The notes beneath the pieces were generated by a model. The model was not told where the DNA came from, searched no databases, and was given only the letters and a program-made list of their open reading frames with translations. A program made the position numbers and the translations under genes. Below, in pieces: positions 46,198-57,898 of a DNA stretch of 64,000 bases (positions are counted from its first letter, which is position 1; each line of letters begins with the position of its first letter). Source of the stretch: Azolla caroliniana (Eukaryota > Polypodiophyta); NCBI GenBank assembly GCA_043228905.1, contig JBHGNT010000011.1, positions 3,720,001 through 3,784,000 on the forward strand, given 5' to 3'.

Positions 46198-46850
46198 TGT
46201 TGAAAAACAGTGCTCGGCCACAACCGAGGAATAGGATCAACACACAGAAAACGGGAAATACAAAGTGCACGAGGACAATAGGGAGAAAGGTACACTGGAT
46301 ATTTTACGTGGAAAACCCTAAATGGGAAAAAACCACGGGAGTCCTGAAACTCCAACTATCACTATGAACAGGGATGTACACTGGTGAAGCTACAAGGCAA
46401 CAACCTTGAGCTCACTGTCTTCGCCACAGGCGGCGGTAATACACAGAGGCAACGACCTCTTCGTCTCTCTCTCTCTCTTTCTCTCTCACTCGGCTGCTCT
46501 CACTCTTCACTCCTCTTGAGTGGAAAAACAGAAAAAAATGAGAAGCGACATCAAACTGTTTGCCCTAAATCATATTTATACACATATGACTTTCGGGCTA
46601 TTTACAAATATAGCCTCAAGGGGCCCTTGGCAAACATATTCACAAATATGTCCCCGCATCCGGATCTCTCTCTGGGTACATACGTCATCCGGCTCCGCAA
46701 TCGGGGTCTTCATCATCCAGCTCCGTAACCGGGGTCTTCATCATCCGGCTCCGTAACCGGGTACTCTTCATCACCCGGTTCCGTAACGGCCTCCGGGCTT
46801 GCCGTCATTCATCTCCGGACATCCCATCCGGAGGGACCGAAATCCCAACA
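46198..46850 (-). repeat. CopF 5' LTR (653 bp)
   Basis: As 41430-42082, with about three substitutions (two near 46673-46676 and one near 46719). Confidence 0.94.
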
Positions 46851-47137
46851 CGAATGTGTCTGGAAAAGTGCTAAGGTTCCCGGTTGAGCCTGAACGCGAC
46901 AAAGTGTGTTTTTGGAGTAACGAGCAAGACGCTACTCGGTCACATCGTGAGTAGGGAAGGAATTGCGATCGACCCGGATAAAGTAAAGGCCATCTTGGAA
47001 ACTCCAGCCCGGGCAAATGCCAAAGCGTTAAGTCGGTTTTTAGGGCAGATCCGATGGCACAGCCAGGTGCTCCGGTATCTGACCAACTTCGCCACCCCAT
47101 TACATGCGGTCGTACACCGAACTCCATTCCAATGGAC
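46851..47137 (+). pseudogene. GypR RT thumb
   Basis: Resumes after CopF with the target duplication, then LSLNATKCVFGVTSKTLLGH, IVSREGIAIDPDKVKAILET, and LSRFLGQIRWHSQVLRYLTN with PFQWT. Cut by CopG at 47138. Confidence 0.85.
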
Positions 47138-47310
47138 TGTTGAGAATCGAACTCAACTTCCCATAGAAATAGGTTTCACACTAGCTCATGGACATACCAT
47201 GCTAGTTTTGTAAATAGTACAAAGGGCCCTTGCCCTAGTTTAGTTGGTATTTAAACCAACCATTTGTAACCTTGTTACTGATAGAAGTACTATACAGTTT
47301 TCTTGTTAAG

Positions 47311-47357
<47 letters not shown>

Positions 47358-47398
47358 GTTGTACACACACACACTCAATTATCTTCCGCTGCATTACA
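47138..47398 (+). repeat. CopG 5' LTR (261 bp)
   Basis: TGTTGAGAATCGAAC to CGCTGCATTACA. CT run at about 47312-47352, CA run at 47362-47373. A core like TATTTAAACC at about 47250-47259 may serve as the TATA element. Confidence 0.88.
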
Positions 47399-47410
47399 TG
47401 GTATCAAAGC
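47399..47410 (+). promoter_or_regulatory. CopG primer-binding site
   Basis: TGGTATCAAAGC directly after the LTR; one base off the initiator tRNA-Met complement TGGTATCAGAGC. Confidence 0.85.
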
Positions 47411-47499
47411 GTGTGGTTGCTTAATCGAATCTATTCGACTGTGTTGTGGTACATGCTGACAATCAACAAAACTAGCTTATTAACAGAGAAGAAATCACC

Positions 47500-48400
47500 A
47501 TGAGTACAACATGCATCAGTACCTTGTTAGACAAGGATACTGGAGCTATATTGAAGGAGCTCACGAAACGCAACCCAACCCACCTGACACACGCCGACTA
47601 CCCAGCGTGGGAGCAGGTTGCAAGCCATGTGTTGTATTGTCTTGCATCATGTGTACATGATCACATGCTTGGCTATATTCAAGAGGCGAAAACGCCGAAA
47701 GAAGCATGGGGCAATCTCAAGAAGATCTTAGCGGCCAATATGGTTGCTCGCAAACTCCAGCTTCGTCAGGAGTTGAATGGCATTCAACAAAGGGACATGT
47801 CAATCGGCAGTTATGCCTTGAAGATCAAGGAGCTATGCAATGCCCTCGGGTCGATCAATGTTGGCATTGACAACGAAGAAATGGTGCAGATATGCCTCGG
47901 AGGTTTGGCACCTCGATTCAGCGCAACAAGGTCTGCCGTCCTCGCAAGAGAGAATCCTCCCACCTTTTTCGATCTCCAGTCAATATTGTTGGTCGAGGAA
48001 AATCACGCCCGACAAAGGAGCAACGCACTAGAGGTTCAGATGCGTTACTCCCAATCGGATGATAGAAGAAATTTCGGTCGTGGAAATAGAGGTCGATTCG
48101 AACAAGGCCGTCACGGTTAGGAAATCCAAGAGTGTAACTCCCACCAATGGCAAGCGGACAGGAACAACTCTAGAGAGTTCGACAGAAGGGGGAGTCATCA
48201 CGCCGAACCAAGCAGTCGCAATAACCCAATCGAATGTGTATACTGTGGAAAACTCGGACACTACGAAGGGGAGTGTCAAAAGAAGAAACGAGACTCCGCT
48301 TCGACCAGTCGAATGTTCACGAATTACGCATCGAATTCCGACTACGACAATCATAGCGGAATGTTCACGAATTCCGCATCGAAGAAACCTACCTCAAGAA
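47500..48400 (+). pseudogene. CopG GAG
   Basis: The N-terminus is shortened: in another frame the start reads GYWSYIEGAHETQPNP, matching CopB GYWSYVEGAND, so a deletion and a frameshift removed the first part. From THADYPAWEQVASHVLYC the frame is good through AKTPKEAWGNLKKILAANM and LLVEENHARQRSNALEVQM to a TAG at 48118. Past it, with shifts, a CCHC knuckle CVYCGKLGHYEGEC at about 48235-48276. Confidence 0.83.
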
Positions 48401-51339
48401 CCTATTGCATGTTCCTACAATCACGAAAAACTTGGTCTCGGTTAGCCAGATTGTCGAACAAGGAATGCAAGTACGATTCAACAATGATGGGTGCTTTATC
48501 GAAAGAGGTGATCAAGTCGTAGCTCACGGACATCGTGAAGGCCGTATGTTTGTCCTCGAATTGAAGGAGGTAAAATCGGCCATGTTTGCAAAGGGCCTCA
48601 AGGTCGAAACTGACCTAAACTTGTGGCACAAGAGAATTGGTCACATCAATCTCCAAAAACTTCAGAACATGCAATCGAGAGGAGTCGTACTCCGACTCCT
48701 GAACTTTGCCGCACAAGAGATTATGGGTGTATGCAAAGCGTGCCAGTTCGGAAAGCAATGCCGACATCCATTCCCGAAAGAACAGAATGTGGGCAAAGGG
48801 ATCCTGGATGTCGTACATTCAAATGTATGGGGACCGGCCCAAACAAGCACAATCGGCGGATGTCGATATTACGTTACGTTCATCGACAACTTCTCCAGGA
48901 ACACCTGGATCTACCGGATGAAACAAAAGAGCAAAGTGTTTGGATACTTCCAGATATTCAAAGGTGATGTCGAAAAAACAATGGGTCGGCACGTACACTG
49001 CCTTCGATCAGATGGAGGCAAAGAATATTTTTCGGATGAGTTTACGGGATATCTCTGAAAGGAAGGAATCTGACGAGAATTTTCATGTCGTCACACACCT
49101 CAGCAAAACGGCGTAGCTGAGCGTAAAAACCGGCACATAGTAGAAGTCGCTCGGGCTATGATGAATGAGAAGAATCTGCCGAAATCGTACTGGGCAGAAG
49201 CGGCGAACACGGCCGTATACCTCATGAATAGGTGCACAACCTCGGGAGTACACGACGTAACTCCTCATGAGAAGTTCTTTTGAAACAAGCCGGACTTATC
49301 ACATGTCCGCATTTTTGGCGCAATCGCTTACGTACATATTCCCGATGATACGCGACAAAAGCTCGACCTAAAGTCTGCATCCTGGTACGCACCAGAGACA
49401 ACTTTGACTCTGACTTTGATATACGCCGAAATAGAGGTAGAAGCCGAAGATCAAGTTACGCGCATGTTCGACGAAAGCCCAATTACGACACGATTAAGTG
49501 GGCCATCAGAGACACCGAGCAATCAAAGCACATCTCGGCCGAGTCCAAAGCTGGACAAAGGGAATGCGAAAATGCGGGAATACGAAGACCAATTCGAATT
49601 CGAACCAACTCACTCCCTTGACAATGAGTTCGAAGGCCTTGACATCCGCACAGACGGCATGAAGAAAGCTTTAGAATCCGCGAACGAAAAGCTACGCCGA
49701 TCCACCTGAGAGAAGAACCTCATAAACCGTTATGGCTACAATGAGTACATGGCGTATCATTACGCCTTTATGATGAAGCTAGCGACAATACAAGAGACGG
49801 AAATGCTTTCCGGAGCCGTAAAGGATCCGCGATGCATGAGGAAATGGAAGCATATGCAAAAACGAGACATGGGATCTCGTTCCTCACCCGCGGAACAAGA
49901 AAGCAATTGGTTGCAGATGGATTTACAAGGTAAAGCACAATGCCGACGGCTCTGTAAATCGCCTCAAAGCACGTCTTGTTGCGAAAGGATACGCACAAAC
50001 CCACAGCGTAGACTACGAAGAGACCTTTGCCCCGGTGGCAAAGATGACCACTGTACGGACCGTAATTGCCCTGGCAACGGCCAAAGGGTGGCTCTTCCAC
50101 TAGATGGACGTGAAAAATGCCTTCCGCCAAGGAGAATTAGAAGAGGAACTGTGTATGGTTCAACCACCCAGATTTGAATCGCGTAATTATCTGCACGTCG
50201 TATGTCAACTTAAGAAACCACTTTACGGCCGCAAACAAGCACCACGTGCGTGGCACTCGAAGATCATGCAGTATCTTCATCAAATCGGATTTCAAATGTC
50301 AAAATCAGATACTTCTCTGTACATCCGAAACGACTCAGATAACCCGATTGTCATCATCCTTTACGTGGATGATTTGGTCATCGGAGGAAAAGATGTAGCT
50401 GAGATTAACAAGGACAAATCACTTCTCTCCGACAGATTCGAAATGAAAGACCTGCACAAGCTACATTACTTCTTAGGCATTGAAGTAATTCAAACACCAG
50501 TCGGAATAATGATATCACAACGGCACTACATTCTCAACTTACTCTACAAGTTCGGAATGACGGAGTGCAAACCTGTTTCTACCCCCCTCGATCGTAATTT
50601 CAAGATCAATGCTAACTCCGGCACGACCGAGAGTGAGCTAACTCAGTATCGTCAACTTATTGGTAGCTTAATTTATCTAACCATCACGAGACCCGACCTC
50701 AACTATTTGGTCGGCCTACTTAGTCAATTTATGCAACATCTGCGAAATCTTCATCTAGATTGTGCTAAGCGAATACTTCAGTATGTCAGCACGACGATGG
50801 ACTACGGCATCGTGTATAAGTCGAATACGATCATTCGACTTGAAGGGTACACAGACGCAGACTAGGCAGGATACAAAGCAGATAGACGATCCACATCCAG
50901 ATTCGTCTTCTCTCTTGGTAACGGAGCAATCTCCTGGAACAGTAAGAAGTAGTTGACAGTCACACTTTCAAGCACAGAAGCCGAATATAGGGGCGCGGCA
51001 GTCGCCGCATGTGAAGCCGTATGGCTCAAGCGTATACTGAAGGAGTTGGGCGTACTCATCAAAGATCCAATTCATCTATACTGCAACAACATGAGTAGTA
51101 TCTACCTAGCGCGGAACCCCGTATTCCATGCGCGGACTAAGCACATCAAAGTACACTATCATTTCATCTACGAGCACGCACAGGCTGGAGATATCGATTT
51201 ACAACATATCAGTAAGCACCTCCAAGTTGCTGACATTTTCACGAAAGCCTTTGGTATCGACAAGCTACAGCAGTTCGTGTCGAACCTTGGCTTATCTCTT
51301 CCCGACCAGCCGAGCTTGAGGGGGAGTAAAGAACAGTGA
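48401..51339 (+). pseudogene. CopG integrase, RT and RNase H, protease site lost
   Basis: Begins at HVPTITKNLVSVSQIVEQGM, the end of the protease; the Asp-Ser-Gly active site is absent. Zinc motif WHKRIGH...CKACQFGKQ; integrase VVHSNVWG (Asp changed to Asn) and RSDGGKEYF; stop, then TPQQNGVAERKNR in the next piece. A long deletion removes part of the integrase end (KLDLKSASWYAPE joins the linker). RT from about 49900, with 50104-50865 holding MDVKNAFRQGELEEELCMVQ and YVDDLVIGG. RNase H to 51339 (SSTEAEYRGAAVAACEAVWL; stops at 50863 and 50950). Confidence 0.85.
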
Positions 51340-51422
51340 AGCCGAACAATCGAAGTTCAAAGCATTCCGAAGACCGATCCGAAACAATTTTTTGATATAC
51401 GGAAGTTGTGTTCGAAGGGGCG

Positions 51423-51597
51423 TGTTGAGAATCGAATTCAACTTCCCATAGAAATAGGTTTCACACTAGCTCATGGACATACCATGCTAGTTTTGTAAAT
51501 AGTAGAAAGGGCTCTTGCCCTAGTTTAGTTGGTATTTAAACCAACCGTTTGTAACCTTGTTACTGTTGGAAGTACTATACAGTTTTCTTTTTAAGAG

Positions 51598-51674
<77 letters not shown>

Positions 51675-51715
51675 GTTGTACACACACACACTCAATTATC
51701 TTCCGCTGCATTACA
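51423..51715 (+). repeat. CopG 3' LTR (293 bp)
   Basis: TGTTGAGAATCGAATT to CGCTGCATTACA, with a CT run of about 67 bp (51604-51670). Followed by a short stretch (51716-51744) that again has ttacatggtatcagca, an LTR-end plus primer-site-like word, before GypR resumes. Confidence 0.86.
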
Positions 51716-53120
51716 CCACCAGCTCCATTTTTTTACATGGTATCAGCATACCACGCGTTGAAGGTGATGCTACCACAGGCTCCGGTTGTGCAACCTTCGG
51801 ATTGGACCAAGGATTTTCATGTGTTCGTGGACGCGTCCGATGTAGCAATCGGTAGCGTTCTGATGTAGCTAACTGAACCTAGGTGGTACCGGCCGATGTA
51901 CTATGCCAGCCGGAAACTCTTGAAGGCTGAACGAAACTACTCTACGACGGAGAGAGAAGACCTAGGGATGATTTATAGTGTAACAAAGTACTTCGACTAC
52001 CTCCTAGGACAAAAAATTTCGTTCCATATGGATCATTCGGCGCTGCTAGCTTGGTCTCGAAGCATCCTTAACCGGGAAACAAGCACGATAGACATTGTTA
52101 CTACAGGAGTTTGAATTTTAGATATACCACCGGCCAGGAGTGCAACATGCAGTAGCCAACTATTTGAGCCGGTTAAAGTCCGGTGAAGTAAGAGACGGAG
52201 TCCGAAACGAGTTTCCGGATGCGTAGCTATTTAGGGTGACCGCGGAAAACACAGTAGACAAAACGGTGCCCGGTGACGATAAATGGCTCACTAACATGCA
52301 GCAGTTCCTGAGCACCGAACTACCTCTAGATGAATTGAACCGGGACAAACGGAAATGGTCAGCAGTCGAAAGCCGTCATTTTTTTGTATTACAAGACACG
52401 TTGTACCACGAGGGAGCCGACAGGATATGGCAACGTGCGGTCTGGAGCGACGAAAAGGACGCAATCTTATGGGAAGCCCATTGCGGAGTGGCGGGAGGCG
52501 CCACTATGTCGGGGACGCTACAGCACGACAAATTTGGAGAAGTGGATTATGGTGGCCAACAACCCTGAAAGACGTGATCCGGTATGCAAAGGAATGTGAT
52601 CTCTGTCAACAGTTAGGCCAACCCACAGAACAAGCACGGATGCCGCACCAACCGGTATTGTCATTGGATCCTTTTTAGAGATGGGGTTTGGATTTTGTAA
52701 GACCATTCAAGCCACCGGCAATGCGAACCGACAACCGGTATATTATTGTCGCGACCGATTATTGTACAAAGTGGGTAGAAGCCAAAGCTCTTCAAAACAA
52801 CACCACAGCATCAATAGCAAAATTTCTATATGAATACATTTGGTGTAGATACGGTTGCCCGATCGAGCTTATCAATGATCAGGGTGGTCATTTCCTCGGC
52901 CAGGTAGTGGAAAGCTTGACACCGTTCCACGTGGTTGTGCATAAACGGAGCACATTGTACTATCCACAGGCCAACGGGCCAGCGGAATCCACCAATAAGA
53001 CACCACAAAATATTCTCTGGAAGATTGTCAATGAAAACCGGACCTACTGGGACACAAAGTTACAAAGCGCGTTATGGGAATACTGGACGGCGTACAAAAC
53101 GAGTATTCGAACAACCCCGT
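51716..53120 (+). pseudogene. GypR RNase H, spacer and integrase first half
   Basis: From about 51745: YHALKVMLPQAPVVQPSDWT, FHVFVDASDVAIGSVLM, then a TAG where CAG is expected (before LTE), and ERNYSTTEREDLGMIYSVTK (RNase H). NYLSRLKSGEV and DA-LFRV (TAG; the second copy has Gln) form the spacer. Integrase: zinc finger end CDLCQQLGQP, then [30 protein letters not shown] (catalytic Asp), ELINDQGGHF (second Asp), and PQANGPAESTNKTPQNILWK (Glu in AEST). Cut by the solo LTR in SIRTTP. Confidence 0.85.
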
Positions 53121-53248
53121 TGTCGCGTTGTTACGCCCGCGCGTGGAGAAAGGCGGGACCACAGGGGGTCTTGGACTAGGGAGTGATGGAGCGTAGGAAG
53201 TCGTGCTTCACTGTTTCTGGGGTATCCCGGGGACACCTCGGAAGCAAC

Positions 53249-53285
<37 letters not shown>

Positions 53286-53896
53286 TGCTTAACACCGACT
53301 CACGCACACACACGCACACACACGCACACACAGCCCGACCCGACTCACGCCCTTATGTACAGGAAACGCAGGAAAGGGGGAGCACCCGGCACCAACATAG
53401 ACCCGAATATACACAGACAGACCGAAACATATATATATATGTATAAACAGAAGAATACAATCCCGGCTTCGACCCGAACTGGGGTAGGTTACAGTAGTTG
53501 TCTGTTGCCAAGCCGCTGTCGGGGAGCTCTCAGCTCGTCGCGCCGAGCGGGGTCTTGCACAGGAGGCCGAACCAAGCAAACCCTAAGCAAACACGCAGAA
53601 GGAGAAGAAGAAGAACCTAACTCTAAACCTAACGGTATACCCTCTAATGCAAAATGGGCAACCCCCTCACAAAGGCCGCTCCCTTCCTTTTATAGAACAA
53701 GGAGAGGGATGCGTTACAATGTGGGATAAAATCCCGACTTACATGGGATCGCCTGTCCCGACTTACATATTCTTCAGCACCATAAAGGCGCCCTCGATAT
53801 TCACACTAAATGTACATGGGTGCGTACACACGTTGCACCCCGCCGATGTAGCCAATGTTTCCCGGGTTTCGCCACTGGCCGAAATTCTTCACGACA
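53121..53896 (-). mobile_element. Solo LTR, 776 bp, GypM-related
   Basis: Ends TGTCG and CGACA, flanked by ccgt (53117-53120 and 53897-53900), a 4-bp duplication, or 5 bp (ccgtt) if the first base is shared. Minus orientation: TGTCGTGAAGAATTTCGGCC at the start resembles the GypM LTR, and TATA-like CTATAAAAGGAAGGG lies at about 53683-53697 (antisense). Contains GA and CA runs (53251-53333). No coding region. Confidence 0.78.
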
Positions 53897-54420
53897 CCGT
53901 TCCAGTTAGCGTTCGAGTTGGAAGCGGTAATGCCGATGGAATTCCAAATTCCCAGCTTAAGGATACAGGTTTGGGAACGGTTAAGCGACAAAAAATCGGA
54001 GAAAATCCGCCTGGCAACGTTGTGCAAGTGGGAAGAGCATCGGATAGCAAGTATCTTACAATTAGAACTTGAGCAACGACGAAGAAAAACTTTCGTGGAC
54101 CGGCATAGACGAGCGAATGAGAACGACTTTGGGATAGGCAAGCCCGTCTTAGTATTCCAGACCTGGATGGGCAAAATGTCGGGAAAGCTACGGTTCCGAT
54201 GGACCGGCCCATATTGGATAACAAGAGAATTCAAGGGCTCATACCAACTGGCACGCTAGCTGGTGAAGTGTTGGACAAGTGGGTGAACGGTTTCCAGTTA
54301 AAACTATACCGATGCCGGAAAATCCGTTCGAGCAACCAAGCCCAAATGGGGAAGAAGTAACTGTGGAACCTGCGTCGATAACGGAGTCGGTACCTTTAGC
54401 TATGATGAACCAGTAGCCAG
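53897..54420 (+). pseudogene. GypR integrase C-terminal part
   Basis: Continues PFQLAFELEAVMPMEFQIPS, then LELEQRRRKTFVDRHRRAN, FGIGKPVLVFQTWMGKMSGK and LRFRWTGPYWITREFKGSYQ, the gypsy integrase C-terminal fold (a GPF/Y-like module, here GPYWI). After a TAG at 54257 the frame continues weakly to about 54420. Confidence 0.83.
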
Positions 54421-54559
54421 TTAAAGTAATAAAAAAATCCAAAAAATTATGAAGGGCCACCACGAAAAGTTGTGACATGAGCCATTTAAAACACACCATG
54501 CAGCGTACACACATTATTATGGTAAACGACATGCATGCGCAGAAATCAAGAAAAGGCGG

Positions 54560-55496
54560 TTGTATAGAATGGAGGCACAAAACATCCGGTTAACAAAAGC
54601 ACTGTCATTTCGTGGAAACAAGATATTCAAAGAGCAGAGGCATGTACAAGTTTTCAAAAGAGCACAGGCGAGCACTAGCGGCAAGGAACTTCACCAGAGC
54701 AAAGAAAGCGAAGAAGAAGACACAAGACCAATGGCTCTCTCCGACGCGGCGAAAGATTGGCTCAATAGATATGGATTGGAGGGATTCCTCCAGATAGCAG
54801 AGGCGCCACTGCATGCAAAACCGGAGAAGGTCGCGTTACAAATCAACCTCGAGGAGATCACAAAGGCCATGGTGTAGTCCCTTACCGGCCTACCAGAAGG
54901 AGGCCTCTACTCCATCGAGAACCCCTCCACTGAGACACTGACGGAGTACTTTGGCAAGTACTCCATAGCCAACAAAGCATATCGCACACAAGGCGGCGAT
55001 GACCCTCTTTTTTGGGAGGTGGCACGGGTGTTAATCGAATACGGATTTGTGCATCCTCGCCCATCGGCTATGCCTAAAAACAGAGCCGGTTTTATCATTG
55101 CAATGTACGAAGACGTGAAGGTGGACTAGCCGGTTATGGTGGCAAATTTCTTGCGGGCTTCCATTCACTCGGTTGTGGATGGGAAGAAGGCTTGGACCGC
55201 GGTGGCACAATGGCTCACCCTGCTGGTACCACCGCCACTAGCCATTCAAGCAAGAAAACGGGGTCGATCGGCAGAAACAACACCGGATAAACCGACGAAA
55301 CGGCAGCAGCTCCTCGCCAAGCACAACCCCGGTTAGACAAAAGCGGGCTCGTCTCAACAGGAAACAAAGCAATTGGGCCAGAAAAAGCCGGTGGAGAAAG
55401 TTGTGCCGGTAGAAAAGCTAGTGGAAAAGTTGGCCAAGCCCATCAAGATCAAGTTGCGCTGGCAAGACCGGGAGACAGACACCTTGGCCCAATGAT
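54560..55496 (+). pseudogene. Extra 3' frame of GypR after integrase, unknown product
   Basis: One frame of about 312 codons interrupted by three TAG stops (54875, 55127, 55334). It begins MEAQNIRLTKALSFRGNKIF and has a core MALSDAAKDWLNRYGLEGFL, then INLEEITKAMV-SLTGLPEGG, DPLFWEVARVLIEYGFVHPR and FLRASIHSVVDGKKAWTAVA with QWLTLLVPPP, and ends in a Lys/Arg-rich tail (ARKRGRSAETTPDKPTKRQQ). A diverged copy follows the pol of the next element at 59086. I do not recognise the family. Its place matches the 3' extra or env-like frames of some plant gypsy elements, but no signal peptide or membrane segment is evident. It could also be the gag of a tandemly placed relative. The frame ends exactly where RT of the second element begins. 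Confidence 0.6.
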
Positions 55497-56343
55497 TGAG
55501 TCTCAATCTGGCCAAATGTGCATTTGGCGTAACAAGCGGCGCATTACTGGGAGATATAGTAAGCCAAGATGGAATAGGTCAATATACTACGCGAGTCGGA
55601 AACTCTCCACCGTGGAAAGAAACTACTCGACAACCGAGCGGGAGGCTCTTGGCATGATTTACAACATCAATAAATTCTAGCACTACCTATTGGGTCAGAA
55701 ATTTCCATTTCACATCGACCATTCAACGTTACTATATTTAATGACATAACAGGAACTCACAAGCAAATTGGCAAGATTGACATTGTTGCTTCAGGAATTC
55801 GAATTCGATATTCTTCATAGACCAAGGGTGCAGCATGTAATAGTCGATTACCTCAGTCGATTGGAGTCAGGGGAGGACCGAACTGGAGTTAAGGATGATT
55901 TTCCCGATGCTCAAATTTTTCGGGTCAACACAGTAGCAACCACAGAGATGGGTGAGGATATGGCGGATGCATGGATTACAAAAATAACAATTTTTCTTAG
56001 TACGGGGCTACCACCCAATAATATGTCACTTGATGAAAGGAAGCGATTAGTTGTACGAAGCCGGAAATTCTGTCTCCTAAACGACACACTATACCACAAA
56101 GGCATTGATGGCATATGGCGGCGTACGGTTCGGCAGTTTGAGAAGGAATTTTACTGGAAACCCATTGCGGTATAGTTGGTGGACATTATGCAGGAGAAGC
56201 TACGGCCAAGAAAATATGGAACAGTGGCTTGTGGTGGCCAACAACCACTAAGGATGCAGTCGAATATTGTAGGCAATGCGACTTGTGTCAACAAATCGAG
56301 CAACCGTCAGAAAAGGACAGGATACCTTTTCAACCAATATTAC
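55497..56343 (+). pseudogene. Second GypR-type RT thumb, RNase H and integrase zinc finger
   Basis: After the thumb words, YYASRKLSTVERNYSTTERE and GMIYNINKF (RNase H). A continuous frame 55768-56175 reads FDILHRPRVQHVIVDYLSRL, DFPDAQIFRVNTV and RSRKFCLLNDTLYHKGIDGI. MWWPTTTKDAVEYCRQCDLC ends the zinc finger. Interrupted at PFQPIL by the transposon. Confidence 0.82.
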
Positions 56344-57898
56344 CCATAGTTCTAGCCATACGTCCCAAACATGCCATACTCATACGTGAATATTCATATC
56401 ATAATCATACGTGAAATGGCTCCAAGTATGATTGGAATCCATTCGTCTATATTTATATTATTATTTTATTACTCTAAAAAAAATTTAAATATGGAAAATA
56501 AAAAATAAACAAGATTTTTATAGATAGAAGTCAAGAGTCAAGACCATAAATTCATTGAAAACTAACAAAGTAGCATCCAAAGTTCTAAACATGAAAAAAA
56601 ATTTATCCAAAGTTCAAACATGAACATTAATCTAGAAAGTAGCTCTAAATTCATAGTACTAATAGTTAATCTCATCTCCCTGCTCTTGAGTTGCATTGTC
56701 AATGTTAACATCTTGCCCATCATCATCATGATCTTCAAAATCCTCATTAACCATAGTTGCATGTTGTCTTTGCAATAGCAAAAGGCTATAACAAAACATA
56801 AGAAAACTACAATTACATTAATTTAATAAAACTACAATCACATAGTTGGTATGACGAGCACTTGATTCATTGTTCTTGATTTCAGTTATTTCCTTTTGAA
56901 GTGCTTTTCCTTCTCGGAGTTTATTAAGTTCTATTCGATTGCGCGCAACCTTGATTCAATGTAATTCATTTCTATGTCACTTTCTATGTTACTTTCTATC
57001 TTATGTTTCAAATTTCAATATCAAGAATTTCTATGGCGGAATGCCAAAAGGTTCAAGGGTGGTGGATTTACATCAACACAACAGCTCATGTTTTTAATCC
57101 TCCTCAAGGCATATATTTAGATGAAAAACGTGAACAACTAGTTAAATTCTCTACATTATTACAAATTCTATACAGCCAAGAGGTATCACTTTTCAGCACA
57201 TTAAGACCTTCTCAATACCATGCAAGACAAACCTAAGACAAATATGCATCATGCAAACTGTTGTTTCTCTTCCTCTTTCAATTATTCAATTAAAAAAACC
57301 GAAAAAATGGGTAGGGAAGGGGCGGGGAAGGGCGGCATGTCTGGTTTTCTTATCCCTTCCCTTGCATCCATTATTTCATGCATTTGCAGTATATACAGCC
57401 TCACATTAAAGCTTATTTGCGCATACATACATCCATAATTCCATAATCCATTTAGTGTTTTATGAGTTCTTCGATTTTTGTTAGGATTTTGAGGGTTTTT
57501 TTCCCAAAAATGGGTTTTAGGGTTTTGATCTCATGTTATCATTGATCAATGGACATTGGAAACACACGATTTAACAGTTGTATAGACATTAGAAATACAT
57601 GAATTTAACAACAATTTACCTGGTAAGGCGGCAGGCTATAGGCGGGTGAGCACTGAGCACTGAGGAATTAGGAATTGAGAATCAGTTGTTCATTTCCTCC
57701 TTCACAAAAATCTGATTCTCACGAATTTCTCCTCACTACTCACTCTCAATTCTCAACTCTCAGACTCTCCGTTATGAACAGTCATGAAAACCAGTCTTCA
57801 AAAAAAAAAAAACCAAAAAGAAAAAAAAAACAAACGAATATCGTGTACGTTCGCATACGACCACTAAATTGGACATACACAAATATTAGGAACTATGG
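56344..57898. mobile_element. Non-autonomous DNA transposon (about 1.55 kb)
   Basis: Ends are CCATAGTTCT and the inverted AGGAACTATGG, giving a 9-bp perfect terminal inverted repeat that continues imperfectly (words such as catacgtcc and gtatgtcc). Flanked by TATTAC on both sides (56338-56343 and 57899-57904), a 6-bp target duplication, and removal restores the gypsy reading. Inside, a minus-strand acidic fragment near 56755-56665 reads NEDFEDHDDDGQDVNIDNAT, possibly a transposase tail; no transposase core is seen. The superfamily is not assigned. Confidence 0.6.

Larger units (their letters stand above)
41430..46850 (-). mobile_element. Complete Ty1/copia element CopF (5.4 kb)
   Basis: LTRs at 46198-46850 (5') and 41430-42082 (3'), both 653 bp with about three differences. 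The 5-bp duplication cgaat lies at 41425-41429 and 46851-46855. Primer site 46183-46194 (antisense). Polyprotein 46166 to 42093. Same family as CopA: equal protein length and near-identical sequence. It interrupts GypR RT. Judged by its LTR pair, the youngest complete element here. Confidence 0.95.
47138..51715 (+). mobile_element. Ty1/copia element CopG (4.6 kb), defective
   Basis: LTRs at 47138-47398 (261 bp) and 51423-51715 (293 bp; the difference is largely CT-run length). Primer site 47399-47410, purine tract GAAGGGGCG just before 51423. Related to CopB rather than CopA. GAG is shifted at its start and the protease active site is deleted. No matching target duplication: tggac on the left, ccacc on the right. 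Confidence 0.88.
40591..55496 (+). mobile_element. Ty3/gypsy element GypR (Tat/Athila-like), host of three insertions
   Basis: Plus-strand segments 40591-41429, 46851-47137, 51716-53120 and 53897-55496 read in order through the pre-RT spacer, RT, RNase H, integrase and an extra 3' frame. CopF, CopG and a solo LTR occupy the gaps. The words FQDVFAWSYEDMRGLD ahead of RT are typical of the Tat/Athila branch. Gag and protease are missing, cut at the GypT junction. No LTR is seen at either end. A second, related copy follows at 55497-59440. Confidence 0.8.

Noticed and set aside
46167-46355. CopF protein start at the upstream Met inside the LTR
   Set aside because: The upstream part crosses the primer site and is not conserved with CopA, whereas MEGGGSG just after the primer site is.
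53183-53729. Frames of Arg-Glu and Thr-His repeats
   Set aside because: They come from GA and CA microsatellites inside a solo LTR.
40591-55496. Endogenous pararetrovirus sequence
   Set aside because: No movement protein or coat-protein zinc pattern is seen, integrase is present, and the order fits Ty3/gypsy.
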